A stretch of 37,367 nucleotides of DNA, taken from positions 1 through 37,367 of the forward strand of contig NZ_RDRE01000016.1 of the NCBI RefSeq assembly GCF_003693265.1, written 5' to 3'. The translations under genes and the position numbers were made by a program. Under the pieces are notes generated by a model, which worked only from the letters and a program-made list of their open reading frames with translations, was not told the origin of the DNA and searched no databases. Within the stretch, counting starts at the first letter, position 1, and every line of letters begins with the position of its first letter. The stretch comes from Corynebacterium gottingense (lineage in GTDB: Bacteria; Actinomycetota; Actinomycetes; Mycobacteriales; Mycobacteriaceae). Of this stretch, positions 1 to 8,408 are shown in pieces.

Positions 1-524
1 CCAGCCTCTTTCCGCACAAGGTCCGTCGTCAAAATCGCGTCAGCCGCCGCTTCGCCCTGCGCCTCGTCGTCGCCGAGCAGGGGCAGCAGCTTTTCGACGC
101 CACCACGCACCTTCCCCATGTCCAGCAGCTCCCCAATCAGCCCGGTCGAGCACACGGCCACCTCCGAGGGCTCGACACCGAGCGCCGCTGCGGCGAGCGC
201 CTGGGACTCGCGCGCGTCCGCGTCGCCCTGCGCGCCGTTGCACGCGTTTGCGTTCCCGGAGTTGTACAGCACTGCGCGCAGCGCGCCGTCTGCCAGCGCC
301 GCCTGCGACAGCTTGACCGGCGACGCCTTCACGCGATTGCGCGTAAATACCGCGGCCGCGGCGTCATTCGGGCCGTCGTTGACCACGAGTGCCATGTCCG
401 ACTTCCCCGACGGCTTGATGCCCGCCGCAGTCGCCGCAGCGCGGAACCCCTGCGGGGCGGTCACACTCAGTCGGGGCGCTTCGGCGGTGTCGTGGGTACT
501 CGGTGAGGGGTGTGGGGTTTCCAT
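1..524 (-). CDS. argJ: ArgJ, glutamate N-acetyltransferase / ornithine acetyltransferase (N-terminal part, runs off the window)
   Basis: The first 174 codons of ArgJ are visible; the rest lies left of position 1. ArgJ moves the acetyl group from N-acetylornithine to glutamate, so the cytoplasmic arginine pathway recycles acetyl. Visible family signatures are [12 protein letters not shown], the [10 protein letters not shown] loop, CSTGLIGE and AILTTD. The catalytic Thr, at which the precursor cleaves itself into two chains, is further downstream and cannot be checked. The ATG at 522-524 gives the expected short N-terminal extension. The gene follows argC after 72 bases on the same strand, the usual argC-argJ order, so the two are probably cotranscribed. 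Identification is firm; monofunctional versus bifunctional activity cannot be told from sequence. Confidence 0.93.
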   Translation of the reverse strand, partial: METPHPSPSTHDTAEAPRLSVTAPQGFRAAATAAGIKPSGKSDMALVVNDGPNDAAAAVFTRNRVKASPVKLSQAALADGALRAVLYNSGNANACNGAQGDADARESQALAAAALGVEPSEVAVCSTGLIGELLDMGKVRGGVEKLLPLLGDDEAQGEAAADAILTTDLVRKEA

Positions 525-596
525 GGTGTCTCGCTTTCTGTGTAAAGGTCGCCGCGCGGGTGGCGTTGTAGGGATGATCTTCCAGGCGTGCCTGGG

Positions 597-1640
597 CTAG
601 GGGGCGACGCCCTGCCGTGGCAGGCCGGCCGTCTCGTCCAGTCCGAGGGCGAGGTTCATGCACTGCACTGCCGCGCCGCCGGTGCCCTTGGTCAGGTTGT
701 CGATGGCGGACGTGGCGAGCAGCACTCCCGCGCCCTCATCAACCTCAACCTGGACGTGGCACGTATTTGCGCCCACGACGTGCTGCGTCTGCGGGTGCGC
801 GCCTTCCGGGAGGAGGTGCACGAACGGTTCGTGGCTGTACGCCGACTCGTACGCCGCGCGAGCGGCGGCGGCGTCGACCCCGCTGCGCAGCGGCATGGTC
901 ACGGTGGTGAGAATGCCGCGCGGGAGCGGTGCCAGGACCGGGGTGAAGCTCACGGTGACGTCCTCATCCGTGGCCTCGGCGATGTTCTGCGCGATCTCCG
1001 GGGTGTGTCGGTGCGCGCCTGCGGTCTTGTACGTCTTAAGCGAGCCCATCGTCTCTGCGCCCAGCATGGCGACGGACGCTTTCTTGCCGCCGCCCGAGAC
1101 CCCGGTGATAGCCACAACGCGGAGGTCGGGCGCCGCCAACCCCGCTGCAACGGCCGGGTAGGCGGCGAGGGTCGCACCCGTTGGGAAGCAGCCGGGTACG
1201 GCGACGCGGGTCGCGCCGCGCAGCTGGTCACGGTGGCCGGGCATCTCCGGAATACCGTAGGGCCAGCTGCCCGCGTGCGCGCAGCCGTAGTAGCGCTGCC
1301 ACTCGCCGGCATCACGGAGACGGAAATCCGCCGCGCAATCGATCACGATCGTTGTGTCCGGCAGGTTCGCGCCAATTTCGGCTGAGAACCCGTGGGGCAG
1401 CCCGAGGAAGACGACGTCGTGCCCGCCGAGCACCTCCACAGAGGTCGGCTCGATGACCCGATCCGCCAACTGCGGCAGGTGTGGCATCAGCTCCGCGACG
1501 GACTGCCCCGCCGTGGAGTTTCCGGTCAGTGCGCCGATGGTGAGGTCGCCCGACTCGTACAGGGGGTGGCGCAGGAGCAGGCGGAGGATTTCTCCGCCTG
1601 CGTACCCCGTCGCCCCGGCGACTGCTACGTTCAGTGTCAT
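597..1640 (-). CDS. argC: ArgC, N-acetyl-gamma-glutamyl-phosphate reductase
   Basis: 347 residues, normal length for the type 1 family. ArgC reduces N-acetylglutamyl-5-phosphate to the semialdehyde with NADPH, the third step of arginine synthesis. The N-terminal Rossmann fold starts at once with [13 protein letters not shown] (residues 5-17). The active-site Cys is in VPGCFPTG (Cys151). [13 protein letters not shown] and HRHTPEI segments near residues 180-215 and a C-terminal [15 protein letters not shown] complete the family pattern. The ATG at 1638-1640 begins directly with the Rossmann strand, so it is the natural start. It is the first gene of the arginine operon here. A promoter with an ArgR-like half site lies just upstream. 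Confidence 0.97.
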   Translation of the reverse strand: MTLNVAVAGATGYAGGEILRLLLRHPLYESGDLTIGALTGNSTAGQSVAELMPHLPQLADRVIEPTSVEVLGGHDVVFLGLPHGFSAEIGANLPDTTIVIDCAADFRLRDAGEWQRYYGCAHAGSWPYGIPEMPGHRDQLRGATRVAVPGCFPTGATLAAYPAVAAGLAAPDLRVVAITGVSGGGKKASVAMLGAETMGSLKTYKTAGAHRHTPEIAQNIAEATDEDVTVSFTPVLAPLPRGILTTVTMPLRSGVDAAAARAAYESAYSHEPFVHLLPEGAHPQTQHVVGANTCHVQVEVDEGAGVLLATSAIDNLTKGTGGAAVQCMNLALGLDETAGLPRQGVAP

Positions 1641-1650
1641 ACAGACACCC

Positions 1651-1685
1651 TACGCTTTTATGCAGTCGGCTGCAAATTATTCATT
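1651..1685 (-). promoter_or_regulatory. argC promoter with possible ArgR (ARG-box-like) site
   Basis: The minus strand reads TGCATAAAA (1657-1665), a plausible -10, about 15 bases before the argC ATG. Just upstream is TGAATAATTTGCA (1671-1683), an imperfect inverted repeat resembling ARG boxes (TGAAT...ATTCA / TGCAT...ATGCA). ArgR control of argC is well established in corynebacteria; assignment of this exact site is inference. Confidence 0.4.
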
Positions 1686-1691
1686 CTTGGT

Positions 1692-4211
1692 TTAGCCACG
1701 CATCTCGGCACCGAAGCGGGCCTTGGCCGCCTCCGCCGCCGCGAGGCGGGCCTCGGAAGCCTCGTCCTCGGTGAGCGTGCGGTCCGGTGCGCGGAACACC
1801 AGGCCAAACGCCAGGGACTTCTTGGCTTCGCCGAGCTGTTCGGAGCGGTAGACGTCGAAAAGCGTGACACCCTCGAGCAGCTCACCTGCCCCCTCTTCGA
1901 GGACCCTACGGACTTCCTCGGCCGGCACTGCCTCGTCGACGACGAGCGCGATGTCCTGGTGCAGCGCCGGGTAGACGGAAAGGATGGGGGCCGGGAGGAC
2001 CTCCGCAAACGGCAGCGCGGAGAGGTCGAGCTCCATCGCGCACACGCGCGGCGGCAGCTCGAGCGCCTCCAAAATCTGCGGGTGGAGCTCGCCGGCGTGC
2101 CCCACGACGGTCTCGCCGACGCGCAGCTCGGCGCAGCGGCCGGGGTGCCACGGCAGGTACTCCGCAGAGGCAACCGTGAGCTCAACGCCTGCGGCGCGGG
2201 CCACGACCTGCGCCGACTCGAGCGCGTCTGCCCAGGTGTAGGCACGGGCTTGGCCGAATGGGCCTGCCTCCTCGGCGTTGCCCAGCGCGACGGTTGCCAC
2301 ATGCAGCGGCTGGTGCGGCACCGAATCCAGGATGCCCGAGATGGTCGCCCCGTCGGGGCGAGCTTCCACGCTGGGCAGCGGCGAGGCTTCCGCGCGCTTG
2401 AACGCCGTTTGCGCCACCGAGTACATCGCGATGTCAGCGCGACCGCGTGCCACGTTCTTCCCTACGGCCTCGAGCATCGCCGGCAGCAGCGTCGTGGCGA
2501 GCACTCCGTAGTCAGTATCCAGCGGGTTCTGCACCTTCACGGTGTTGCGACGCGGGTCTTCCTCGTCCAGGCCCCAGGTGTCGAAGGTGCCGTTTGCCAT
2601 GAACGGGGTGGGGATAATCTCGGCGTAACCGGCGTAGGCCAGCGCGTGCGTCACGGCGCGGCGGCGCTGCTGCGCCGGAGTCAGACCGCGGCCACCGCGC
2701 GGGGTGGGCAGGAGAGACGGGATGTCGTCCAGCCCTTCCAGGCGCACGATTTCCTCGATCAGCTCGACCGGGACGGTGAGGTCGCCGCGCCAGGTGGGCG
2801 GAGTGACAGCCAGGACGCCCTCGGCCGCCTTCTCCACGGCTTCCACGGCGCAGCCGACCTCCTCCAAGCGGCGCACGACCGTCTCCTCGGCGTACTCGAC
2901 GCCGATGAGCTTGGACGGCGCGGCCACCGGCAGTTCAATGGCCTCGCGCTGCGGGACCGCGCCGACGAGGGTGCGTCCGGACGCGATCTCGCCGCCAGCG
3001 ATGCTGGTCAGCAGCGCGCACGCAACGTCCAGGGCTACCTCCACGATGGCCGGGTCGACGCCACGCTCGAACCGGCGCGACGCCTCCGAGCTCAGCTTGT
3101 GGTGGCGCGCCGTCTTCGCCACCGTGAGCTCGTCCCAGCTGGCGGCCTCGAAGTACACGTTTACCGTCTCGTCCGAGATCTCAGAGGTGACGCCGCCCAT
3201 CACGCCCGCGAGGGACTGGATGCCCGCGTCATCGGTGATGACCACGTCGGAGTCCAGCAGGGTGCGCTTCGTGTGGTCCAGCGTCTCAAACTCCTCGCCC
3301 GCCGACGCGTTGCGCACGTGCAGGTTGCCGGAGATCTTGTCCGCATCAAAGGCGTGCATCGGCTGGCCGAGGAGCAGCATGACGTAGTTGGTCACGTCAG
3401 TCGCCGCGTTGACGGAGCGGATGCCGGAGAGCATGAGCTCGCGCTGCATCCAGAACGGGGCCTTCGCTGCCGGGTCAATGCCCTCGACCTTGGCCAGCCC
3501 GAAGCGGCGAGCGCGGGTGGAGTCGTCCACGGTGACGTCGATAAGCGAACCCTGCGCTGCGGGGACCTGCGAGGTGTCCACGGCTGCGACCTGCGGGTCC
3601 GCGGCGGGATCGGTGAACGTGAGGTCAAAGGCGGAGGCGATCTCGCGGGTCAGGCCGCGCGCGGAAAGCGCGTAGCCACGGTCTGGGGTGATGTTGACGT
3701 CAAAGATCGTGTCATCGAGCTGGAGGATCTCGCGGGCATCATCGCCCGGCTTGCCCATACCCTCGGGCAGGGTGATGATGCCGTCGCTCTTCGTGGTCAT
3801 GCCGAGCTCCGCGGCGGACGCCATCATGCCGTTGGAGATGTGGTCGTAGGTCTTGCGCGCGGAGATGGCAAAGCCACCCGGCAGGACCGCGCCCGGCAGC
3901 GACACTACGACGTAGTCGCCGAGCGCGAAGTTACGCGCACCGCAGATGATGCCCTGCAGCTCGCCGGTGCCGTTCGCGTCGCCGACGTCGACCTGGCAGT
4001 AGCGGATCGGTTTCTTGAATCCGGTGAGCTCCTCAATCTCGGCGACGCGTCCCAGCACGAGCGGGCCGGTAGTCTCCTCGATCGGCGCGTAGCCCTCCGT
4101 TTCGAAGCCCACGCGGACGAAGCCTGCGTCCAGCTCCTCGTCGGTGACGGTCCAGCCCTCGTTGCCCGCGTTGCGCAGCAGGCGAGTGATCCAGTTCTTG
4201 GAAATCAGCAT
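1692..4211 (-). CDS. pheT: PheT, phenylalanyl-tRNA synthetase beta subunit
   Basis: 839 residues, usual length for a bacterial PheT. It forms the alpha2-beta2 synthetase with PheS and carries tRNA binding and editing. Domains in order: N-terminal OB-fold tRNA-binding domain (about 40-150, with ICGARNF and LPGAVLPGGFAI), B3/B4 editing domain (about 225-390), B5 (about 415-485), a degenerate synthetase core, and the C-terminal ferredoxin-like anticodon-binding domain (about 745-838, starting LSVYPALHQDIALVV). The ATG at 4209-4211 is preceded by AAGGA at 5 bases. It starts 33 bases after the pheS stop, so the two form one operon. One copy of the 11-mer repeat (3536-3546) lies inside and encodes Leu-Ile-Asp with a disfavoured CTT codon. 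Confidence 0.97.
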   Translation of the reverse strand: MLISKNWITRLLRNAGNEGWTVTDEELDAGFVRVGFETEGYAPIEETTGPLVLGRVAEIEELTGFKKPIRYCQVDVGDANGTGELQGIICGARNFALGDYVVVSLPGAVLPGGFAISARKTYDHISNGMMASAAELGMTTKSDGIITLPEGMGKPGDDAREILQLDDTIFDVNITPDRGYALSARGLTREIASAFDLTFTDPAADPQVAAVDTSQVPAAQGSLIDVTVDDSTRARRFGLAKVEGIDPAAKAPFWMQRELMLSGIRSVNAATDVTNYVMLLLGQPMHAFDADKISGNLHVRNASAGEEFETLDHTKRTLLDSDVVITDDAGIQSLAGVMGGVTSEISDETVNVYFEAASWDELTVAKTARHHKLSSEASRRFERGVDPAIVEVALDVACALLTSIAGGEIASGRTLVGAVPQREAIELPVAAPSKLIGVEYAEETVVRRLEEVGCAVEAVEKAAEGVLAVTPPTWRGDLTVPVELIEEIVRLEGLDDIPSLLPTPRGGRGLTPAQQRRRAVTHALAYAGYAEIIPTPFMANGTFDTWGLDEEDPRRNTVKVQNPLDTDYGVLATTLLPAMLEAVGKNVARGRADIAMYSVAQTAFKRAEASPLPSVEARPDGATISGILDSVPHQPLHVATVALGNAEEAGPFGQARAYTWADALESAQVVARAAGVELTVASAEYLPWHPGRCAELRVGETVVGHAGELHPQILEALELPPRVCAMELDLSALPFAEVLPAPILSVYPALHQDIALVVDEAVPAEEVRRVLEEGAGELLEGVTLFDVYRSEQLGEAKKSLAFGLVFRAPDRTLTEDEASEARLAAAEAAKARFGAEMRG
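3536..3546 (+). repeat. Interspersed 11-mer CGTCGATAAGC, copy 1
   Basis: In pheT; the gene strand reads CTT ATC GAC (Leu-Ile-Asp), with the disfavoured Leu codon CTT. Confidence 0.9.
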
Positions 4212-4244
4212 TGTTGTCCTTGTCCCTTCTCTCCTATTGCCTGC

Positions 4245-5321
<1,077 letters not shown>

Positions 5322-5411
5322 TCAGCGCACACAAGCATACCCGGGCGCACACATCAATTGTCCGACGCCTGCAGAGACAACTTCGAGGGCGCCCAAGGCC
5401 CGACGCGTCGC

Positions 5412-6224
5412 CTAATCCTGGCCGAGCACCTTGGAGGACTCCCACATGCACATTGCTGCAGCAGTGGCGAGGTTCAATGACTCCGCGCTTCCCTTGATTG
5501 GAATTGCCACCCGGTGGTCAGCCAGTTCCAGAATCTCGTCGGGGAGCCCGTGCGCTTCGTTGCCGAAGAGCCACGCAGTCGGTTTCGCGAGCACCTCCCC
5601 CGCTGCGTCGAGGGAGACTTCTCCGTCCATGGCGGTCGCGACTACTTGCAAGCCTTTGGCGCGCAACTGACCCAGGACGTCCTTGATGTTGCGTTCGCGG
5701 GCCACGGGCAGGTGGAACAGCGAGCCTGCAGAGGAGCGCACAACCTTGGAAGATTCCGGGTCCACCGTCTCGCCGGCAAAGATCACGGCATTCGCGCCAG
5801 TCGCATCGGCGATGCGGATGATGGTGCCCGCGTTGCCTGGGTCGTTGGTTTCCACTCCTACGGCGACGAACTCTGGGGTCCCACGCAGCGCCGCGCCGAC
5901 AGTCCACAGCGACGGCTTGCACACAGCGAAGAGCCCGGTGGTGTGGACCGTATCAGACATGTGCTTCGCCGCCTGATCAGTAATGGCGTGGGTGAACACG
6001 TCCATGTAGTCCGCCGTGGTGATGGTGTCCGCGAACTCGTCTGCGGCACGCTCTGTGGCAAAAAGATCGGTGGCCGCGCCTGTCGCCACGGCCGCCTCCA
6101 CTGAGTTTGCGCCTTCCACCAAGAAGCGGTTCGCCTTCTTTCGGGCCTGCGTCCGGTGCAGCTTCGCCGCGTTGACTACTCGGGGTGTGCGCTCAGTAAA
6201 GGGTTGCGTGAAATCAAGTGTCAT
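5412..6224 (-). CDS. TrmH/SpoU-family rRNA 2'-O-methyltransferase (TsnR-like)
   Basis: 270 residues. The family transfers a methyl group from SAM to a ribose 2'-OH in rRNA or tRNA through a knotted SPOUT fold. An N-terminal substrate-binding domain (about 15-110, with KANRFLVEGANSVEAA) precedes the SPOUT domain: motif 1 ETNDPGNAGTIIR, motif 2 WLFGNEAHGL and motif 3 IPIKGSAESLNLATA. This gene sits between rplT and pheS in mycobacteria too, where it is called tsnR; the exact target nucleotide cannot be predicted. A -10 box (TAAAGT, 6232-6237) lies 7 bases before the ATG, so the mRNA is probably leaderless. Confidence 0.9.
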   Translation of the reverse strand: MTLDFTQPFTERTPRVVNAAKLHRTQARKKANRFLVEGANSVEAAVATGAATDLFATERAADEFADTITTADYMDVFTHAITDQAAKHMSDTVHTTGLFAVCKPSLWTVGAALRGTPEFVAVGVETNDPGNAGTIIRIADATGANAVIFAGETVDPESSKVVRSSAGSLFHLPVARERNIKDVLGQLRAKGLQVVATAMDGEVSLDAAGEVLAKPTAWLFGNEAHGLPDEILELADHRVAIPIKGSAESLNLATAAAMCMWESSKVLGQD

Positions 6225-6231
6225 GCACCAG

Positions 6232-6237
6232 ACTTTA
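6232..6237 (-). promoter_or_regulatory. -10 element for a leaderless methyltransferase mRNA
   Basis: TAAAGT fits the corynebacterial -10 consensus TAnAnT and is separated by 7 bases from the ATG at 6224, placing the transcription start on the start codon. No ribosome binding site is present. Confidence 0.5.
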
Positions 6238-6267
6238 CCCAGCCCTTGTATTGATGTTTCTTCAGCG

Positions 6268-6759
6268 TTACTTCAATGGCATTCCACGGACATCGGTTTT
6301 ATAGCTGCCTGCGCGCGCTAGGATCATCACGAATTCAACAAGTACCCAAATAGCAAGTACAACCCAGAGGAAGAACCCGACGAAGAACCACACTGTGAGC
6401 CACCCTAGGCCGTTAAGTACGATCTGAACGATCCCTCGCGTTGTGTACCCCAAATAGAAGTTATGTACACCCAAGCCTCCTAGGAAAAATGCAAGCAGGG
6501 CCGCTACAACCCATGATTTCGGTTCGCCATAAACCCCCGGTTGCGGACCGCCCACGGGGGCCATAGCCCCGTAAGGCTGAGCTCCGTTGGAGTACGCCGG
6601 TGAGTAGTTGTTGGCAGGGACATTGCCAGTCGCGTAACCGTTTTGAGCACCGCGAAAGTCGTTTGCTGGGGTGTTGTTGGGCGCGTAAGGAACGTTGCTG
6701 TCGTTAGATCCGTGGCTCGAATCGTGACTGCCTGAGTACTGATTCTGGGGATTGGTCAT
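6268..6759 (-). CDS. TM2-domain membrane protein
   Basis: About 163 residues. The N-terminal 80 residues are low complexity, rich in Asn, Gln, Ser, Pro, Gly and Tyr, and probably disordered. The C-terminal part is a TM2 domain: a hydrophobic segment beginning KSWVVAALLAFFLGGLGVHNFYLGY, cut here as KSWVVAALLAFF and GGLGVHNFYLGY, then a second hydrophobic stretch around WFFVGFFLWVVLAIW. The GxxGxHxFYLG pattern between the helices is diagnostic of TM2. The role of bacterial TM2 proteins is unknown. ATG 6757-6759 is preferred because a TATGGT -10 lies 7 bases upstream; an ATG at 6769-6771 would add four residues. Base composition is lower in GC than its neighbours. Confidence 0.85.
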   Translation of the reverse strand: MTNPQNQYSGSHDSSHGSNDSNVPYAPNNTPANDFRGAQNGYATGNVPANNYSPAYSNGAQPYGAMAPVGGPQPGVYGEPKSWVVAALLAFFLGGLGVHNFYLGYTTRGIVQIVLNGLGWLTVWFFVGFFLWVVLAIWVLVEFVMILARAGSYKTDVRGMPLK

Positions 6760-6766
6760 AGAATTA

Positions 6767-6772
6767 ACCATA
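6767..6772 (-). promoter_or_regulatory. -10 element for the TM2 gene
   Basis: TATGGT lies 7 bases before ATG 6759, the leaderless spacing seen at several genes in this window. No recognisable -35 hexamer. Confidence 0.35.
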
Positions 6773-6831
6773 CACAAGCTGCCAGGTCTTTAAACCTTCA
6801 ATGGCAATTAAAATACAGCTCCCGACGTTGA

Positions 6832-6883
6832 ATACAAAAGCGCCCACCTGCACTGCCACGGTTAGCGGCGGAGCAGGCGGGCG
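6832..6883 (-). terminator. Intrinsic terminator of infC-rpmI-rplT
   Basis: On the minus strand CGCCCGCCTGC (6873-6883) pairs with GCAGGTGGGCG (6841-6851) with one G-U pair, followed by CTTTTGTATT. It starts 19 bases after the rplT stop. A copy of the 11-mer repeat abuts the 5' arm. Confidence 0.75.
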
Positions 6884-6892
6884 TCGATAAGC
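6882..6892 (+). repeat. Interspersed 11-mer, copy 2
   Basis: Intergenic; abuts the 5' arm of the rplT terminator, so no coding constraint explains it. Confidence 0.9.
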
Positions 6893-6901
6893 GAAGGGTG
6901 C

Positions 6902-7285
6902 TTACGCAGCCTTCGGAGCGTTCACGTCCTCCGGGAGGGCGTTCTTGGCAATCTCGCAGATCGCGGAGAACGCAGCGAAGTCGTTGACGGCAAGCTCGGC
7001 GAGGATCTTGCGGTCGACCTCGACCTCGGCCAGCTTCAGGCCGTGGATGAGGCGGTTGTAGGTGATGTCGTTGAGACGAGCAGCGGCGTTGATGCGCTGG
7101 ATCCACAGCTTGCGGAACTCACCCTTGCGCTTACGACGGTCGCGGTACGCGTAGGTCTGGGAGTGCAGCCACTGCTCCTTGGCCTTGCGGTACAGGCGGG
7201 AGCGCTGGCCGCGGTAGCCCTTCGCGGACTTGAGGATTGCGCGGCGCTTCTTCTTGGCGTTGACTGAACGCTTCACACGTGCCAT
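6902..7285 (-). CDS. rplT: Ribosomal protein bL20
   Basis: 127 residues, slightly longer than the usual 117-120 because of a short C-terminal extension ending NAPKAA. L20 is a primary binder of 23S rRNA domain I/II and is needed early in 50S assembly. [15 protein letters not shown] is the typical basic, unstructured N-terminus; the globular part includes [11 protein letters not shown] and YNRLIHGLK. The ATG is preceded by AAGGAAG at about 8 bases. It is the last gene of infC-rpmI-rplT and is followed by a strong terminator. L20 is the autorepressor of this operon in several bacteria. Confidence 0.98.
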   Translation of the reverse strand: MARVKRSVNAKKKRRAILKSAKGYRGQRSRLYRKAKEQWLHSQTYAYRDRRKRKGEFRKLWIQRINAAARLNDITYNRLIHGLKLAEVEVDRKILAELAVNDFAAFSAICEIAKNALPEDVNAPKAA

Positions 7286-7342
7286 GAGTCAAACTTCCTT
7301 TACTTATTCGGTATTTGTGCTGGTTACGGGGCGCTGGTTGAA

Positions 7343-7537
7343 CTATGCGCGGCCAAGAAGGCGCTTCATGCGCTTCTGATCTGCCCGTGCGACGTCGGTG
7401 GTGCCGGACAGCTTGCGGCGACGCTTGGAGGACAGCGACTCGTTGAGGTGGCGCTTGCCGGCCTGCTCGCGGCGCAGCTTGCCCTTGCCGTTGACCTTGA
7501 TGCGCTTTGCGGTGCCCTTGTGGGTCTTCTGCTTCAT
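7343..7537 (-). CDS. rpmI: Ribosomal protein bL35
   Basis: 64 residues, the normal length. [20 protein letters not shown] is the typical basic start, and the C-terminus [10 protein letters not shown] is also typical. AGGGC lies about 8 bases before the ATG. It is the middle gene of the infC-rpmI-rplT operon, 31 bases after infC and 57 bases before rplT. Confidence 0.97.
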   Translation of the reverse strand: MKQKTHKGTAKRIKVNGKGKLRREQAGKRHLNESLSSKRRRKLSGTTDVARADQKRMKRLLGRA

Positions 7538-7568
7538 GGTAAAAGCCCTTCAGAGTTGAAAATGTGTG

Positions 7569-8090
7569 CTACTTCTTGCCCTTGCGAGCCGGCCCGAAGA
7601 CCATCGTCATGTTGCGACCGTCCTGCTTCGGACGAGACTCGACCACGCCCAGCTCACCGATGTCGTCTGCAAGACGCTCGAGGAGGCGGTAGCCGAGTTC
7701 CGGACGCGACTGCTCGCGGCCACGGAACATGATGGTCACCTTGACCTTGTTGCCCTTCTCCAGGAAGCGCTCGACATTGCCCTTCTTCGTCTGGTAATCG
7801 TGCTCATCGATCTTCGGGCGGAACTTCTGTTCCTTCACCACGGTCTGCTGCTGGTTCTTGCGAGCCTCGCGGGCCTTCTGATCCTGCTCGTACTTGTACT
7901 TGCCGTAATCCATGATCTTGGCCACGGGCGGCTTGGCCTTCGGCGCGACCTCGACCAGGTCGAGGTCCGCGTCGTACGCCAACTTGCGGGCATCATCCGT
8001 GCGGACAATGCCCACCTGCTCGCCGGACGGGCCGACGAGGCGAACTTCCGGTACGCGGATTCGTTCGTTGATCCGAGCTTCAGCGCTGAT
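7569..8090 (-). CDS. infC: Translation initiation factor IF-3, with an ATC start codon
   Basis: IF-3 binds the 30S subunit and checks that fMet-tRNA sits on a proper start codon. The family core is clear: [22 protein letters not shown] at residues 3 onward ([13 protein letters not shown], then [13 protein letters not shown]), [12 protein letters not shown], and the C-terminal [12 protein letters not shown] and [10 protein letters not shown]. No ATG, GTG or TTG sits at the proper place. AGGAG (8096-8100) is followed after 5 bases by ATC (8088-8090) and then AGC GCT GAA, so translation most likely starts on ATC, giving 173 residues. A rare start codon is the known basis of IF-3 autocontrol in E. 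coli (AUU). An upstream GTG at 8154-8156 has no binding site and would add 22 unrelated residues. Confidence 0.95.
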   Translation of the reverse strand: MSAEARINERIRVPEVRLVGPSGEQVGIVRTDDARKLAYDADLDLVEVAPKAKPPVAKIMDYGKYKYEQDQKAREARKNQQQTVVKEQKFRPKIDEHDYQTKKGNVERFLEKGNKVKVTIMFRGREQSRPELGYRLLERLADDIGELGVVESRPKQDGRNMTMVFGPARKGKK

Positions 8091-8324
8091 GAGAACTCCT
8101 AAAGACGAGAATGACAATGTGATCGCTACCGAGCCCCAAGCGACGTCATCCCACACGAAAAACCCGCTAGCGTTTACGCCAGCGGGAGTTCATCCGTTCA
8201 GCACAACACACGTCTCGCGTGTGCCATACCGTTGACCCGTATCCTGCGCTGCTGCGCGGCGTGGGGTGGGAGTAACTCCACTTGCGGCCCGTACACCTGA
8301 ATCAGGAGCACTGGGCGGTAGTGG
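8091..8324 (-). promoter_or_regulatory. Long structured infC leader, candidate autoregulatory element
   Basis: This fills most of the 318-base gap between uvrA and infC. From the predicted start near 8323 the leader is about 233 nt. It contains CACACG-CGAGA-CGTGTG (8205-8222 region), then an intrinsic terminator (separate entry). GAACTCC at the foot of that terminator (8185-8191) is perfectly complementary to GGAGTTC covering the ribosome binding site (8093-8099). An upstream GGAGTT (8274-8279) could compete for the same bases. Control of infC-rpmI-rplT by L20 through leader attenuation is established in Bacillus; this leader's mechanism is inference. Confidence 0.5.
8157..8187 (-). terminator. 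Terminator hairpin inside the infC leader (attenuator)
   Basis: The minus strand reads CCCGCTGGCG-TAAA-CGCTAGCGGG followed by TTTTTC, a 10-bp stem with one G-U pair and a T run. It lies 67 bases upstream of the infC start and downstream of the predicted promoter, so it would end transcription before the operon unless overridden. Confidence 0.7.
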
Positions 8325-8329
8325 TGCAT

Positions 8330-8358
8330 ATGCTAGCAGCCGTTGCGAGAGACACCAA
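8330..8358 (-). promoter_or_regulatory. infC operon promoter
   Basis: TTGGTG (8353-8358) and TAGCAT (8330-8335) on the minus strand are separated by 17 bases. The predicted start is near 8323, upstream of the attenuator. It is the best promoter match between uvrA and infC. Confidence 0.45.
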
Positions 8359-8408
8359 ATCGCACGCCGAGACGGGCTATTTCGATTCTCCGCACCCCGC
8401 CCCGGCAG

